64,000 bases of DNA from JACADW01 sp963747985 (GCA_963747985.1 CAVVHG010000007.1:186001-250000); one strand, 5' to 3'. Shown: positions 26,217 to 35,085, counted from the first letter of the stretch. Numbers and translations are program-made. The notes: generated by a model not told the origin, from the letters alone.

Positions 26217-27836
26217 ATGCTCAGAGTCGGTCGGCTTCACACCCGGGTAGTCTTGGTCTTTGCACTCCCGTTTGTGTATTTCAGTGCCCTCGGGCCCACG
26301 CCGACGAATTCGCAGTTGCCTGCGACGCGGCCGGAGCGGACCGGATACGTTGAAACGAGCCGCTACGACGATGTTCTGGAGTTTCTCCGCGAGGTCGATG
26401 CGGCATCGCCCCGGATTCACCGCACTTCATTCGGATACAGTTACGAGGGGCGATCGCTGCCGCTGGTCGTTGTGGGCACGGTCAAGGACGCGCGCCCCGA
26501 GTCGGTGCTCGCCAGCGGGAAGATCAGGGTCTACATCCAGGCCGGCATCCATGGTGGCGAAGTGGATGGGAAGGAGGCCATGCTGTCACTTCTGCGCTCC
26601 GTCGCAGCCGGCGAACACTCCTCGTGGCTGGACTCCATGGTGCTGCTCATCGCACCGATCTATAACGCCGACGGAAACGAACGCATCAACCTGGAGAATC
26701 GGCCGGGACAGAACGGCCCCATTGGAGGCATGGGGCAGCGCGCAAACGCGCAGGGTTACGACCTCAACCGCGACTTCGTGAAACTCGAAGCGCCGGAGAC
26801 GAGGTCGGTTGTCTCCCTGATGAACCGCTACGATCCCCACGTGGTATTGGATCTTCACACGACGAATGGCACGTATCACGCCTACTACCTTACCTATGAG
26901 CCTCCGCTCCACCCCGACTCGGCACAGGAGATCGTCGACCTTTTGCGCGACGGATTACTGCCGGCGGTTACCAGGGAGATCAGGGATCGCTGCGGCTGGG
27001 ACCTTTACTACTACGGCAACGTGCCGGGTAAAGGATGGCAGGCCGAGCGAGGCTGGTATGCCTCGGATCACCTTGCCCGTTACAGCCACAATTACGTCGG
27101 GCTCAGAAACCGATTTGGGATCCTCAGCGAGTCCTATGCCTATCTCACGTTCGAGGAGCGTGTACGAGCTTCTCAGTACTTTGCAGAAGGAGTGCTCAAC
27201 TACGTGCAGCTTCACGGTGAGGAGATCCGGCAGGCGGTTGCGGAGGCCGATGAGCGGGACATCACGGGCGAGGAACTCGCGCTGCGGGCTACGTATGCGA
27301 AATCGCTTGCAGCCGCCGAAATCCTGATGGGAGACGTCGCCGAGGAGCGCAATCCCTACACCGGCGCTACCATGCTGCGCCGGCTTAACGTGAAGAAGCC
27401 TGAACTCATGCCTGTCTTCGGAAGATTCAGATCCGAGGAAACCGCACGTGCTCCCAGGGCCTACTTCATCCCTGCCACACTCGAACGGGTTCTCGAACGC
27501 CTGGAGGCGCATGGCATCCGCTCCTACCGGCTGGAGGACGCGCTTACGCTGAAAGGCGAGCGGTTCCGGATCGCATCGTCAGTCCTGGCAGAGGAGGCCT
27601 ATCAGGGCCACAACGAGCGTACTCTCACCGGGAAATGGCAGGAATCTGACCTCACGCTTCCTGCCGGCACAGTGGCCGTCACCGTCGATCAGCCGCTCGG
27701 TCGCCTCGCCTTCCTTCTGCTGGAACCGCGGTCGGATGACGGTCTCGTGACCTGGAATCTGCTCGACGGCACGCTGGAGAGGGCCGCGTTTTACCCGATC
27801 TCGAGGACCTTCGATGAGGTGACTGTCCGGCGCTGA
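26217..27836 (+). CDS. Secreted M14-family zinc carboxypeptidase
   Basis: 539 aa with an N-terminal export signal. Zinc ligands of the M14 fold are visible: AGIHGGEVDGKE (His and Glu), then VVLDLHTTNGTYHAYY (third His), and the general base Glu in GILSESYAYLTF. NADGNERIN and RDFVKLEAPETR agree with the family. It should trim peptides or amidated substrates in the periplasm or outside the cell. A C-terminal region of about 170 residues (after VLNYVQLHGEE) is beta-rich and may be an accessory domain. The ATG at 26217 lacks a strong ribosome site. The 261-bp gap before it shows no gene. Confidence 0.9.
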   Translation: MLRVGRLHTRVVLVFALPFVYFSALGPTPTNSQLPATRPERTGYVETSRYDDVLEFLREVDAASPRIHRTSFGYSYEGRSLPLVVVGTVKDARPESVLASGKIRVYIQAGIHGGEVDGKEAMLSLLRSVAAGEHSSWLDSMVLLIAPIYNADGNERINLENRPGQNGPIGGMGQRANAQGYDLNRDFVKLEAPETRSVVSLMNRYDPHVVLDLHTTNGTYHAYYLTYEPPLHPDSAQEIVDLLRDGLLPAVTREIRDRCGWDLYYYGNVPGKGWQAERGWYASDHLARYSHNYVGLRNRFGILSESYAYLTFEERVRASQYFAEGVLNYVQLHGEEIRQAVAEADERDITGEELALRATYAKSLAAAEILMGDVAEERNPYTGATMLRRLNVKKPELMPVFGRFRSEETARAPRAYFIPATLERVLERLEAHGIRSYRLEDALTLKGERFRIASSVLAEEAYQGHNERTLTGKWQESDLTLPAGTVAVTVDQPLGRLAFLLLEPRSDDGLVTWNLLDGTLERAAFYPISRTFDEVTVRR

Positions 27837-27931
27837 CCGCAAACGCGAGGCTGGCCGGCACTGTTGCTGTTCAATCCCGGGCCGGTGTTTTTCCCGGAAG
27901 GCCGGCTGCCCTTCCAGATGCTGGATGCCTC

Positions 27932-28397
27932 ATGACCTGTCGGAAGGCAATCGCCCTGAATCTGCTGTTGATGTCGACCCCGTCCGCTGGGGCAGTCAAC
28001 GATCTTCGAGGGGTGCGCATGGAACCGCCGGGTCTCTTCGAGGAGGCAACCCCCCCCGAGGGAGATCGTTGAGAACGTCGCCTCAGTGCACCTCAATGCC
28101 ATTCTCTGCACTGTGCACCCGCCCATACTCGACGATGGGCGTTTCCTGGAGATGCTGCAGGCCGCGCATGCCAGGGGCATTGCAGTTCATGTGATGCTGA
28201 GCACCATCGTTGCGGGGGCAAATTCTGCGCATCCGGCCGCCGCCGATCCCGACGCCAATGCGACGAACTCTTCCGGGATGCTTGTGCCGGAGTGGTTGTG
28301 CCCGACCAAGCCCAAGGTGCGGCAGCAGGCACTGGATTTCGCACGGCGGCTGGCCGCGCTCGACGTAGACGGTCTGCAACTGTTTGGAAAATCCTGA
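27932..28397 (+). pseudogene. Broken secreted glycoside-hydrolase-like gene (GHL10/FenI type)
   Basis: A signal peptide starts at 27932 (MTCRKAIALNLLLMSTPSAGA) and the frame reads MEPPGLFEEATPP up to a run of eight C (28050-28057). One base fewer there joins it to REIVENVASVHLNAIL and LEMLQAAHARGIAVHVMLST, WLCPTKPKVRQQALDFARRL and ALDVDGLQL. That order (motherly barrel strand, GIxVH, CPxxxxVR, YDVDGLxLD) is typical of GHL10-like glycoside hydrolases, whose usual size is 350-500 aa. The chain stops just where the catalytic Asp and the rest of the barrel should follow, so at least two lesions are present. Most likely a decayed gene. Confidence 0.65.
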
Positions 28398-28408
28398 GCA
28401 GATGCCGC

Positions 28409-28444
28409 CGGCCGGGTTGGTCCCTGAGGGAACCCACCCGGCCG
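28409..28444. terminator. Strong stem-loop between convergent genes
   Basis: CGGCCGGGT (28409-28417) pairs with ACCCGGCCG (28436-28444), and an inner TCCC/GGGA stem closes on TGA. No T-run follows, so it may stop transcripts from both sides by structure or protect mRNA ends. Confidence 0.55.
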
Positions 28445-28464
28445 CGACCGCACAAACGGCAATC

Positions 28465-28971
28465 CTACTGAGCCATCAGCTTGAGCGCTTCTTCTGAAAG
28501 CTTGAACTTGAGACTGTTCTTGCTGCTCTTGATTGTGAATTGATGCGTCAGATCCACCTTCCTGTCGAACTGCAGAATGCCGTTGATCCTCTCGCCTTTT
28601 GTTACGGCGCCGCTCTGAAAATTCTTGATGTCGCGAGCCACGCCTTCTGTAGTCTGCCCGTCCTGCTCGAGGTAGAACGTAGCGTCCAGCTTGCCGTCCT
28701 TTTCGGGCGTCCCCTGGACGTACAGCAAGGTGGATACCCTGGCCTGTGCCCTCACCGCATACTTCCCGGGCGGGTGGAATAGAACATCGACCGTCCGGTC
28801 GTTGAGATAGACGAAGCTCATCATGATCCCATCGACATTCATCGACCGGGTGAACTGCTTCAGCAGCGCGGCCGACGACTCCTGCTGCTGCGGCTGATTT
28901 TCCTGCTGCTGCGCTGCGACAGCGCTCACGGCGAGGACGCATGCAAGAATTCCCATAATCATCTTCTTCAT
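28465..28971 (-). CDS. Secreted outer-membrane-lipoprotein-sorting-like protein
   Basis: 168 aa. A signal peptide (MGILACVLAVSAVAAQ) leads into a Gln-rich linker and then one domain of antiparallel strands: GIMMSFVYLNDRTVDVLFHPPG, RAQARVSTLLYVQGTPE, LDATFYLEQDGQTTEG, and KGERINGILQFDRKVDLTH. The strand pattern recalls LolA/LolB-like or DUF-type lipid-binding folds, but no diagnostic motif is seen and I do not assign a role. The ATG at 28971 has AGGAG about 11 bases upstream. A good minus-strand promoter candidate lies 250 bp upstream at 29219-29247. Confidence 0.7.
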   Translation of the reverse strand: MKKMIMGILACVLAVSAVAAQQQENQPQQQESSAALLKQFTRSMNVDGIMMSFVYLNDRTVDVLFHPPGKYAVRAQARVSTLLYVQGTPEKDGKLDATFYLEQDGQTTEGVARDIKNFQSGAVTKGERINGILQFDRKVDLTHQFTIKSSKNSLKFKLSEEALKLMAQ

Positions 28972-29218
28972 TGCCTGACTCTCTCCTGATTGATGTATCT
29001 CGCAGCCAGCAGAAGGAGGGGCAGGCACTTCGCCTGTACCCCGTCAATCGGCGACGGCCCGGGTACCCCGGGGCTTGCTGGCAGCAGTGTTCGATGGAAA
29101 GCTGGCCGGGATCACCGGCTCGGTGACGCTACGGGACGACCGTGGCGCATGCTTGCCCTGAGCCGGTGAGTTCAATGGTGATTCGTACACGACTTCTCCG
29201 ACTCCCGCCGCGCGGCAA

Positions 29219-29247
29219 TTTATATGATTTTCGCCTGTATGGTTCAA
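29219..29247 (-). promoter_or_regulatory. Candidate sigma-70 promoter (minus strand)
   Basis: Read on the minus strand: TTGAAC (29247-29242), 17-nt spacer, TATAAA (29224-29219). It points towards the 28465-28971 gene. The site is one of few AT-rich spots here. Confidence 0.4.
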
Positions 29248-29321
29248 GGCAATACTGTTGTGCCTGTGTTAGCATAGCCGTCGGCAATTTCAGACTGCCA
29301 CAGGAGAGGAGGCGGGCGCGG

Positions 29322-29795
29322 ATGCTGAAGCCCGGCGCAAGGCAGAACCGCATTGAGCGGCGCTCCCCCCGCAGCGGACCCAGGTTCCTGATTATCCTTA
29401 TCGTTTGCTCGGCACTTGCCGCTGTCGCTGCGTATTTCATGCTCGGGAGGCAGACTGCACCGGGCTCCCGGGCACAGACTGCTGACATCGATCTCCAGGC
29501 ACTGAAGGGACGATGGTTCCGTGCCGACGGCGGCTACGTCCTCGAAATCAGGAACATAGATCCTGACGGCAGGATGGACGCCGCCTACTTCAATCCCAGG
29601 CCAATCAACGTTTCCAGGGCGGAAGCGTCCAGGCAAGGCGACGGGATGAATGTCTTTCTCGAACTGCGCGACACTGGCTATCCGGGCTGCACCTATACGA
29701 TGGCCTACGATCCGCGAGAGGATTCGTTGAAGGGTGTCTATTACCAGGCTGCGGTTCAGCAGAGTTTCGAGGTGATTTTCATAAGGATGAAGTAA
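29322..29795 (+). CDS. Conserved membrane-anchored protein of unknown function
   Basis: 157 aa: a basic N-terminus, one membrane helix (FLIILIVCSALAAVAAYFML) and a periplasmic domain with the run LKGRWFRADGGYVLEI, AAYFNPRPINVSRAEA, VFLELRDTGYPGCTYTMAYDP and LKGVYYQAAVQQSFEVIF. I recall this domain as a widely conserved uncharacterised family in Proteobacteria and related groups, always about 100 residues. A GGAGG nine bases upstream supports the ATG at 29322. It is followed 12 nt later by a small HdeD-like membrane ORF, probably in the same transcript. Confidence 0.78.
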   Translation: MLKPGARQNRIERRSPRSGPRFLIILIVCSALAAVAAYFMLGRQTAPGSRAQTADIDLQALKGRWFRADGGYVLEIRNIDPDGRMDAAYFNPRPINVSRAEASRQGDGMNVFLELRDTGYPGCTYTMAYDPREDSLKGVYYQAAVQQSFEVIFIRMK

Positions 29796-29807
29796 GAGGA
29801 GCCCGAT

Positions 29808-29978
29808 TTGCACTCGGGTGGCGTCGTTTCCATTCTTTTCGCGGTGCTGCTCATGTGGTTCCCGGGCGCCGGTGCACTCGGCTTTCTCTGGCTTATCGCA
29901 ACGTACGCTATCGTCTTCAGCCTGATTCTGCTGACCCTTGGATTGAAGCTCCGAAAGCACCGTCCCAAGACCGCCTGA
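29808..29978 (+). CDS. Small HdeD-like membrane protein (fragment)
   Basis: 56 aa from a TTG with GAGGAG six to seven bases upstream. The sequence GGVVSILFAVLLMWFPGAGA, then ALGFLWLIATYAIVFSLILL and LGLKLRKH, is the last pair of helices of HdeD/DUF308 membrane proteins, which normally have six helices and about 180 aa. It is either a two-helix mini-version or the remnant of a longer gene. It directly follows the conserved membrane-anchored gene. Confidence 0.5.
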   Translation: MHSGGVVSILFAVLLMWFPGAGALGFLWLIATYAIVFSLILLTLGLKLRKHRPKTA

Positions 29979-30238
29979 GTACTGGAACACCCGGTCCTTC
30001 TTTTCGGGCACCAAAGCGATGCACAGGCTCTGAGCCCGTGTTTGGACGTGGCGGGCCGGAGTCGGTGGACTTCGCCAGAGCGAGCAATATCCACGCCGGC
30101 GGAGCGAACTTGCCGAGCGGTCGATAGCGTATTGCGATTCAATCGCCTGCGGCCGACGGGATGCGCCGTTTCTCAGGCATTTTCATACAATTCTACGGCT
30201 TCTACGGTGCAGAATAGGGAGAGACCCAGGAGACCGAC

Positions 30239-32002
30239 ATGGCCTACGACGCATCGAAAATGGCAGATTGGCAGATAGCCCGTGAAGTAGAGAAACACAT
30301 GCCTACTCCATCCGAGTGGATGACTCGGCTCGGGCTGGAGAGGGACGAAGTCCTGCCGGCTGGCAGAGTCTGCAAGTTGGATTTCCTGAAGATTATTGAA
30401 CGCCTCAAAGACCGTCCCGATGGCAAGTACATCGAAGTGACCGCCGTGACGCCGACGCCGCTGGGAGAGGGGAAGAGCACAACCGCGCTTGGCCTGATCC
30501 AGGGGCTGGGCAAGCGCGGAATGAACGTCGGGGGATGTCTGCGGCAACCCTCGGGTGGGCCCACGATGAACATCAAGGGAACGGCGGCCGGCGGCGGGAA
30601 CGCCCTGCTGATTCCCATGACCGAATTCTCCATGGGGCTCACGGGCGACATGAACGACGTCATGAACGCTCATAACCTGGCCATGGCGGCGTTGACGGCG
30701 CGGATGCAGCACGAGCGCAACTACTCCGACGAACAGCTGCAGAAGCTCTCCAGGATGCGCCGGCTGGACGTCGATCCGACCCGGGTGGAATTCACCTGGG
30801 TCATGGATTTCTGCGCCCAGACGCTGCGCAACATCATCATAGGAATCGGTGCCCGCAATGACGGCTACATGATGAAGTCGCAGTTCAACATCGCACCCAG
30901 CTCGGAGCTGATGGCGATCCTCGCCATCATCCGGGACCTCGCCGATTTGCGAAAGCGCCTTTCGGAAATTACTCTTGCCTTCGACCGGCAGGGAAGACCG
31001 ATCACCACGGGAGATCTGGAAGTTGCGGGCGCGATGTGCGCCTGGATGCGCAACACGATCAATCCGACGCTGTGCAGCACCGCCGAATACCAGCCTTGCA
31101 TGGTTCATGCCGGGCCTTTTGCCAACATCGCCGTGGGCCAGTCGTCCGTGGTCGGCGACCGCGTTGGACTGAAGCTTTTTGATTATCATGTGACGGAAAG
31201 CGGGTTTGGGGCGGACATCGGTTTCGAGAAGTTCTGGAACGTCAAGTGTCGCTTCAGCGGACTCCAGCCGCACGTATCCGTTCTTACGGCGACCGTTCGC
31301 GCCTTGAAGATGCACGGCGGCGGCCCACCGACGGCGCCCGGGCTGCCGCTGCCGGAAGAATACCGCAAGGAGAATCTTGGCCTGGTTGAGAATGGTCTTC
31401 CGAATCTTGTCCATCATATAGGTATTATTCGCAAGTCCGGGTTGAACCCGGTCGTGTGTATCAACCGATTTGTCACCGACTCGGAGGACGAGCTTGCCCT
31501 GGTTCGCCGTAGCATCGAGTCGATGGGAGTGCGGTGCGCGGTCGCCGAGCACTGGGCGAAGGGTGGCGAAGGCGCGCTGGACCTTGCGGATGCGGTGATG
31601 GATGCCTGCCGCGAGGAGACTGGCCTTCGTTTCCTGTATCCGCTCGAAATGAAGCTCCGGGACCGCGTCGAGACGATCGCACAGGAAATCTACGGCGCAT
31701 CTGGTGTTGCTTGGACTCCTGAGGCCCAGGAAAAGGCGAAGATGCTTGAATCAGACCCGAAGTACAACGACTACGCGACGTTGATGGTGAAAACCCACCT
31801 GAGCCTCAGCCATGATCCTGCCCTGAAGGGGGTGCCCAAGAACTGGTTCCTGCCCGTAAGAGATGTGCTAATCTTCTCCGGGGCAAGATTCCTCTGTCCG
31901 TGTGCGGGCGCGATCACCCTTATGCCCGGTACCGGCTCCAATCCAGGCTTTCGCAGGGTTGACGTTGACGTCAAGACCGGGGAGGTGACGGGACTGTTTT
32001 GA
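30239..32002 (+). CDS. fhs: Formate--tetrahydrofolate ligase
   Basis: 587 aa. It joins formate to tetrahydrofolate using ATP, giving 10-formyl-THF. The P-loop TPTPLGEGKSTTALGL is near residue 70, followed by CLRQPSGGPTMNIKGTAAGGG and FNIAPSSELMAILAI, and the C-terminal LCPCAGAITLMPGTGSNPGFRRVDVD, all strongly conserved in the family. AGGAG precedes the ATG at 30239. The enzyme is the entry to the methyl branch of the Wood-Ljungdahl pathway and also feeds purine synthesis. Its neighbours are a regulator-like protein, a MetF-MetV fusion and an AcsE-like methyltransferase, so the pathway reading is favoured here; FolD is not in the window. Confidence 0.97.
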   Translation: MAYDASKMADWQIAREVEKHMPTPSEWMTRLGLERDEVLPAGRVCKLDFLKIIERLKDRPDGKYIEVTAVTPTPLGEGKSTTALGLIQGLGKRGMNVGGCLRQPSGGPTMNIKGTAAGGGNALLIPMTEFSMGLTGDMNDVMNAHNLAMAALTARMQHERNYSDEQLQKLSRMRRLDVDPTRVEFTWVMDFCAQTLRNIIIGIGARNDGYMMKSQFNIAPSSELMAILAIIRDLADLRKRLSEITLAFDRQGRPITTGDLEVAGAMCAWMRNTINPTLCSTAEYQPCMVHAGPFANIAVGQSSVVGDRVGLKLFDYHVTESGFGADIGFEKFWNVKCRFSGLQPHVSVLTATVRALKMHGGGPPTAPGLPLPEEYRKENLGLVENGLPNLVHHIGIIRKSGLNPVVCINRFVTDSEDELALVRRSIESMGVRCAVAEHWAKGGEGALDLADAVMDACREETGLRFLYPLEMKLRDRVETIAQEIYGASGVAWTPEAQEKAKMLESDPKYNDYATLMVKTHLSLSHDPALKGVPKNWFLPVRDVLIFSGARFLCPCAGAITLMPGTGSNPGFRRVDVDVKTGEVTGLF

Positions 32003-32057
32003 GACCGCAGGTGGAGCGGGCGTGGCCGGCTGCCCGCCGCCCCTGAAAGGAGACGCT

Positions 32058-32513
32058 ATGCTTATTGAACAAGCCAATCTCTTCAGAGGACTGAACCGTC
32101 AACTGGTGGAGGAGATCGGCAAATGCTGCGTCGGAGAGTCTCACCCAGCCGGCGCTTTTCTTTTCAGACACGGCGAGCCTGCGGACTATCTTTACATACT
32201 CGTCGAAGGCCGCGTGAGGTTGAGCATTGGCGACCTGGGCCACATCGCCCTGGTCGTCGGCAATCCCGGCGACGCCTTCGGCTGGTCCAGTCTCGTGGAG
32301 CGTGAAAACTACACGGCTTCGGCTGAATGCCTCGTACCAACGCGCGTGACCAGGATCGGGAAAAAGGTGCTGGCGGAGATTTTCGAACGCGATCCCGCGA
32401 GCGGGCTGCAATTCTACAAACGCCTTGCGACCCTGATCGCGCAGAGACTGACAGACACCTACAAGCTGATACCCGCGGCACACGGAGAAAAGCGTGCCTC
32501 CCCAGGCTTCTAG
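32058..32513 (+). CDS. Cyclic-nucleotide-binding-domain protein without DNA-binding domain
   Basis: 151 aa, a single CNB beta-roll: LIEQANLFRGLNRQLVEEI, FRHGEPADYLYILVEGRVRL, LVVGNPGDAFGWSSLVERENY and a closing helix (RLATLIAQRLTDTYKL). Crp/Fnr proteins carry a C-terminal helix-turn-helix of about 70 residues; this one ends before it. It may sense a small ligand or redox state and act through protein contact. AAAGGAG precedes the ATG at 32058. Similar CNB proteins occur next to C1 and MetF/MetV genes in anaerobes, and here it lies between fhs and metF-metV, so control of the C1 enzymes is a fair inference. Confidence 0.85.
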   Translation: MLIEQANLFRGLNRQLVEEIGKCCVGESHPAGAFLFRHGEPADYLYILVEGRVRLSIGDLGHIALVVGNPGDAFGWSSLVERENYTASAECLVPTRVTRIGKKVLAEIFERDPASGLQFYKRLATLIAQRLTDTYKLIPAAHGEKRASPGF

Positions 32514-32677
32514 GAGCAGGTTCGGCGCCGGTGCCTTGTCGAGAAAGCAGTCAGGACCGCCCGGCCCGCCGTCCATGCCGGTCCCTTGAGGCAGAACCGG
32601 GAGAACGCGCCGCATTCCGGGACGCGAAATCCCTGTGCGCAAGGAGATAAGCCGGCAAATATACCAGGGAGTATGTC

Positions 32678-34210
32678 TTGAACAACCACTTGAAAGATGC
32701 CCTCCGGGACGGTGAATTTCTCCATTCGGCGGAGATCGTCCTGGATCGCGACCACACGGTTCCTGAAGCAGAGGGTTTCGTCCGAGACGCTGCGCGCGAA
32801 GCCGGGGGTATCAAGGTCATCAGCCTTACGGATCTCCCCGGCGGCAACCCGTCCCTGCCGCCCGAGGCCTTCGCGTCGTTTGTCGTGGAGCATGGTCTGA
32901 CCCCCCTGGCTCACCTGACGGGGAAGGATGGGAACAGGAGTTTCACCGAGGGACGTCTTCACTCCCTCGCCCGCATGGGCGTCGAAAACATCCTCGCGCT
33001 CACGGGCGACGCGCCGAAATCCGCCTACCAGGGGAAGGCAAAGCCGGTTTTTGACATCGACTCGGTCCTGATGATCTGGCTGATCCAGGCGCTCCGGCAG
33101 GGGCTGGCCTATAGTGTGGGAACCAGGGAGGTGCGCACATCTCCCTTCGAGTTTTTCCCGGGGGCTGTCGTCAATCCATATAAGACGCGCGAGCCTGACC
33201 AGATGATGCAGTTTTACAAGCTCGAGCTCAAGATTCGCGCCGGCGCGAGGTTCGTCATCACGCAACTCGGATTCAACCTGCGCAAGCTGCTTGAGCTCAG
33301 GCAGTACATGGTGCGGGAGGGTCTCGACCAGGTTCCCGTGATCGCCAACATCTATGTCCCCACGGCGACGATAGCGAGGATGATGAAAGCCGGCGATGTC
33401 GCAGGCTGTGTTATCCCTGACGGGCTGCTGCGCCGCCTGGAGGGCGAGAAAAAGCCCCAGCGCATGGAGCGCGCGGCTCTGATGCTGGCGGCGGTGCGCG
33501 ACCTCGGTTTCGCGGGAGGCCACATCGGCGGATTCGGCCTGGCCCATGCGGACTTCATGAAGATCATCGATCGTGCTGCTGAGATCGGCCAGGGCTGGAA
33601 AGGGCGCGTGGAGGAATTGATTTTCGAACTGCCGGGGGAATTCTATCTTCTGCCTCGCGGCGACGACGGGCTCAGCAACGGCCAGGGCAACTATTCGCTG
33701 ACACTGAATGGCCGACACCCCTCGTTCAAGCAGAGGCTGTCGATGTTCGTGCACCGGTTGATGATCGATCCCGAATCGTACGGCGCCCGGTTCCTGGGAT
33801 CCCGCCTGAAAGCGGAGCGACGCACGCCGGGAGCACCGGGCGGTCGCGGCCTCTGGCACTCGGCCATGGGACTGTCGAGCCTGTATCGCAAGGCCGCCCT
33901 CGGCTGCATGAGCTGCGGTGACTGCATCCAGGATCACCTGGACTATGCCGGTTGTACCATGCGCTGGTGCTACAAGAACCTGCGCAACGGGCCGTGCGGC
34001 GGATCCAGAGTTGACGGCAGCTGCGAGGCCGATCCTGCGCTTCCTTGCGTATGGAATCTCGTCTACCTGAGCGCAATCTCGGCGGGTGACGATCCGAGAC
34101 GGTTTGCGCGCACATTGGTTCCGCCCCGGGACTGGTGCCTGGACCGGACCAATGCCCTGGCCAACCGTCTGGTAGGACTCGACAACTTCTGTCGCCGCGC
34201 GAGGCTTTGA
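32678..34210 (+). CDS. Methylene-THF reductase, MetF-MetV fusion
   Basis: 510 aa. The N-terminal 300 residues are a MetF-type barrel (AEIVLDRD, LTPLAHLTGKDGNRSF, VENILALTGD, GARFVITQLGFN, IYVPTATIARMM), which reduces 5,10-methylene-THF to 5-methyl-THF. The C-terminal 120 residues are the MetV zinc-type domain: LGCMSCGDCIQDHL, CTMRWCYKNLRNGPCGGS and GSCEAD, all rich in Cys. In acetogens MetF and MetV are separate genes; here they are joined. A TTG at 32678 with GGGAG six bases upstream is the only reasonable start. The gene belongs with fhs and the AcsE-like methyltransferase in the methyl branch of C1 metabolism. Confidence 0.88.
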   Translation: MNNHLKDALRDGEFLHSAEIVLDRDHTVPEAEGFVRDAAREAGGIKVISLTDLPGGNPSLPPEAFASFVVEHGLTPLAHLTGKDGNRSFTEGRLHSLARMGVENILALTGDAPKSAYQGKAKPVFDIDSVLMIWLIQALRQGLAYSVGTREVRTSPFEFFPGAVVNPYKTREPDQMMQFYKLELKIRAGARFVITQLGFNLRKLLELRQYMVREGLDQVPVIANIYVPTATIARMMKAGDVAGCVIPDGLLRRLEGEKKPQRMERAALMLAAVRDLGFAGGHIGGFGLAHADFMKIIDRAAEIGQGWKGRVEELIFELPGEFYLLPRGDDGLSNGQGNYSLTLNGRHPSFKQRLSMFVHRLMIDPESYGARFLGSRLKAERRTPGAPGGRGLWHSAMGLSSLYRKAALGCMSCGDCIQDHLDYAGCTMRWCYKNLRNGPCGGSRVDGSCEADPALPCVWNLVYLSAISAGDDPRRFARTLVPPRDWCLDRTNALANRLVGLDNFCRRARL

Positions 34211-34275
34211 CACAGGCGCTGCCGGTGCCGAATGGGCCTCGATAGGGACGATACGAGGAGAGGAGGAGCGGGGGG

Positions 34276-35067
34276 ATGCTGATCATTGGTGAACGGATCA
34301 ATTCAACACGCAAGCGGATTGGCGAGGCGGTACAGCAGGGCGATGCGGAGTTCATCCGCGAGGAGGCTCGCAAGCAACTGGGCGCCGGCGCGCACATGCT
34401 GGATGTCAACGGCGGAATCGCCGGACGCGAGGCGGAACTTCTGTCCTGGCTGGTCAGAACGGTTCAGGAGGTTACAGATGCGGCCCTCTGCCTCGACAGC
34501 GCCGACCCCGAAGCGTTGCGGCAGGCCCTGCCTCTGTGTCGCCGGAAACCGATGATCAATTCGATCACCGACGAATCCGGCCGCTTCGACTCGCTCCTGC
34601 CGCTGCTAACGGAATACCGCACCAAAGTAGTCGCCCTCTGTATGACCGCATCAGGTCCGCCCGCCGGGGTGGACGATCGTGTGGAGATCGCGTCGCGGCT
34701 GGTGGACCGGCTTGTCGCCGCGGGGCTTGCCCTCGACGATATCTACGTGGATCCGTGCGTATTCCCGATCAGCTCGGGCGCCGGCTACGGTCCCGCGGTT
34801 CTGGAGGCGGTCACGCGCATCCGGGCATCATTCCCCGATGTGCACATAAGCTGCGGCGTGAGCAACGTCTCTTACGGACTTCCTGTGAGGAAGCTTCTGA
34901 ACGAGGTCTATTTGCTGATGCTGATAGACAGGGGACTGGACGCCGCGATCATCGATCCTTGCAGCGACGGCCTCGTGGCGCGCGTCCTGGCCGCCGAAGC
35001 CCTTTCCGGGAAGGACGAGTTCTGCCAGAACTACCTGCGGGCCTACAGGAGCGGACTGCTTCAGTAG
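34276..35067 (+). CDS. AcsE-like methyl-THF:corrinoid methyltransferase
   Basis: 263 aa, the usual size of the family (about 262). MLIIGERINSTRKRIGEAVQ and GAHMLDVNGGI are typical for the pterin-binding barrel of AcsE, which passes the methyl group of 5-methyl-THF to a corrinoid iron-sulfur protein. CLDSADPEALRQAL, MINSITDE and VDPCVFPISSG agree with that fold, including the Asn/Asp residues that bind the pterin. GGAGGAG lies close before the ATG at 34276. The corrinoid protein and CODH/ACS genes are not in the window, so it is open whether the methyl group goes to acetyl-CoA synthesis, demethylation or methionine. Confidence 0.88.
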   Translation: MLIIGERINSTRKRIGEAVQQGDAEFIREEARKQLGAGAHMLDVNGGIAGREAELLSWLVRTVQEVTDAALCLDSADPEALRQALPLCRRKPMINSITDESGRFDSLLPLLTEYRTKVVALCMTASGPPAGVDDRVEIASRLVDRLVAAGLALDDIYVDPCVFPISSGAGYGPAVLEAVTRIRASFPDVHISCGVSNVSYGLPVRKLLNEVYLLMLIDRGLDAAIIDPCSDGLVARVLAAEALSGKDEFCQNYLRAYRSGLLQ

Positions 35068-35085
35068 CACTCCCGTTCCCCGTGA

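Noticed and set aside
25974..26420. 148-codon minus-strand frame before the M14 gene
   Set aside because: Overlaps the signal peptide region of the M14 gene and has the composition of a shadow.
30173..31552. Open frame of 459 codons on the minus strand
   Set aside because: Antisense shadow of fhs.
32510..34213. Open frame of 567 codons on the minus strand
   Set aside because: Antisense shadow of the MetF-MetV gene, whose product is unmistakable.
30239..35067. A complete Wood-Ljungdahl pathway
   Set aside because: No CODH/ACS, corrinoid protein, FolD or formate dehydrogenase is in the window; only the methyl-branch part can be claimed.
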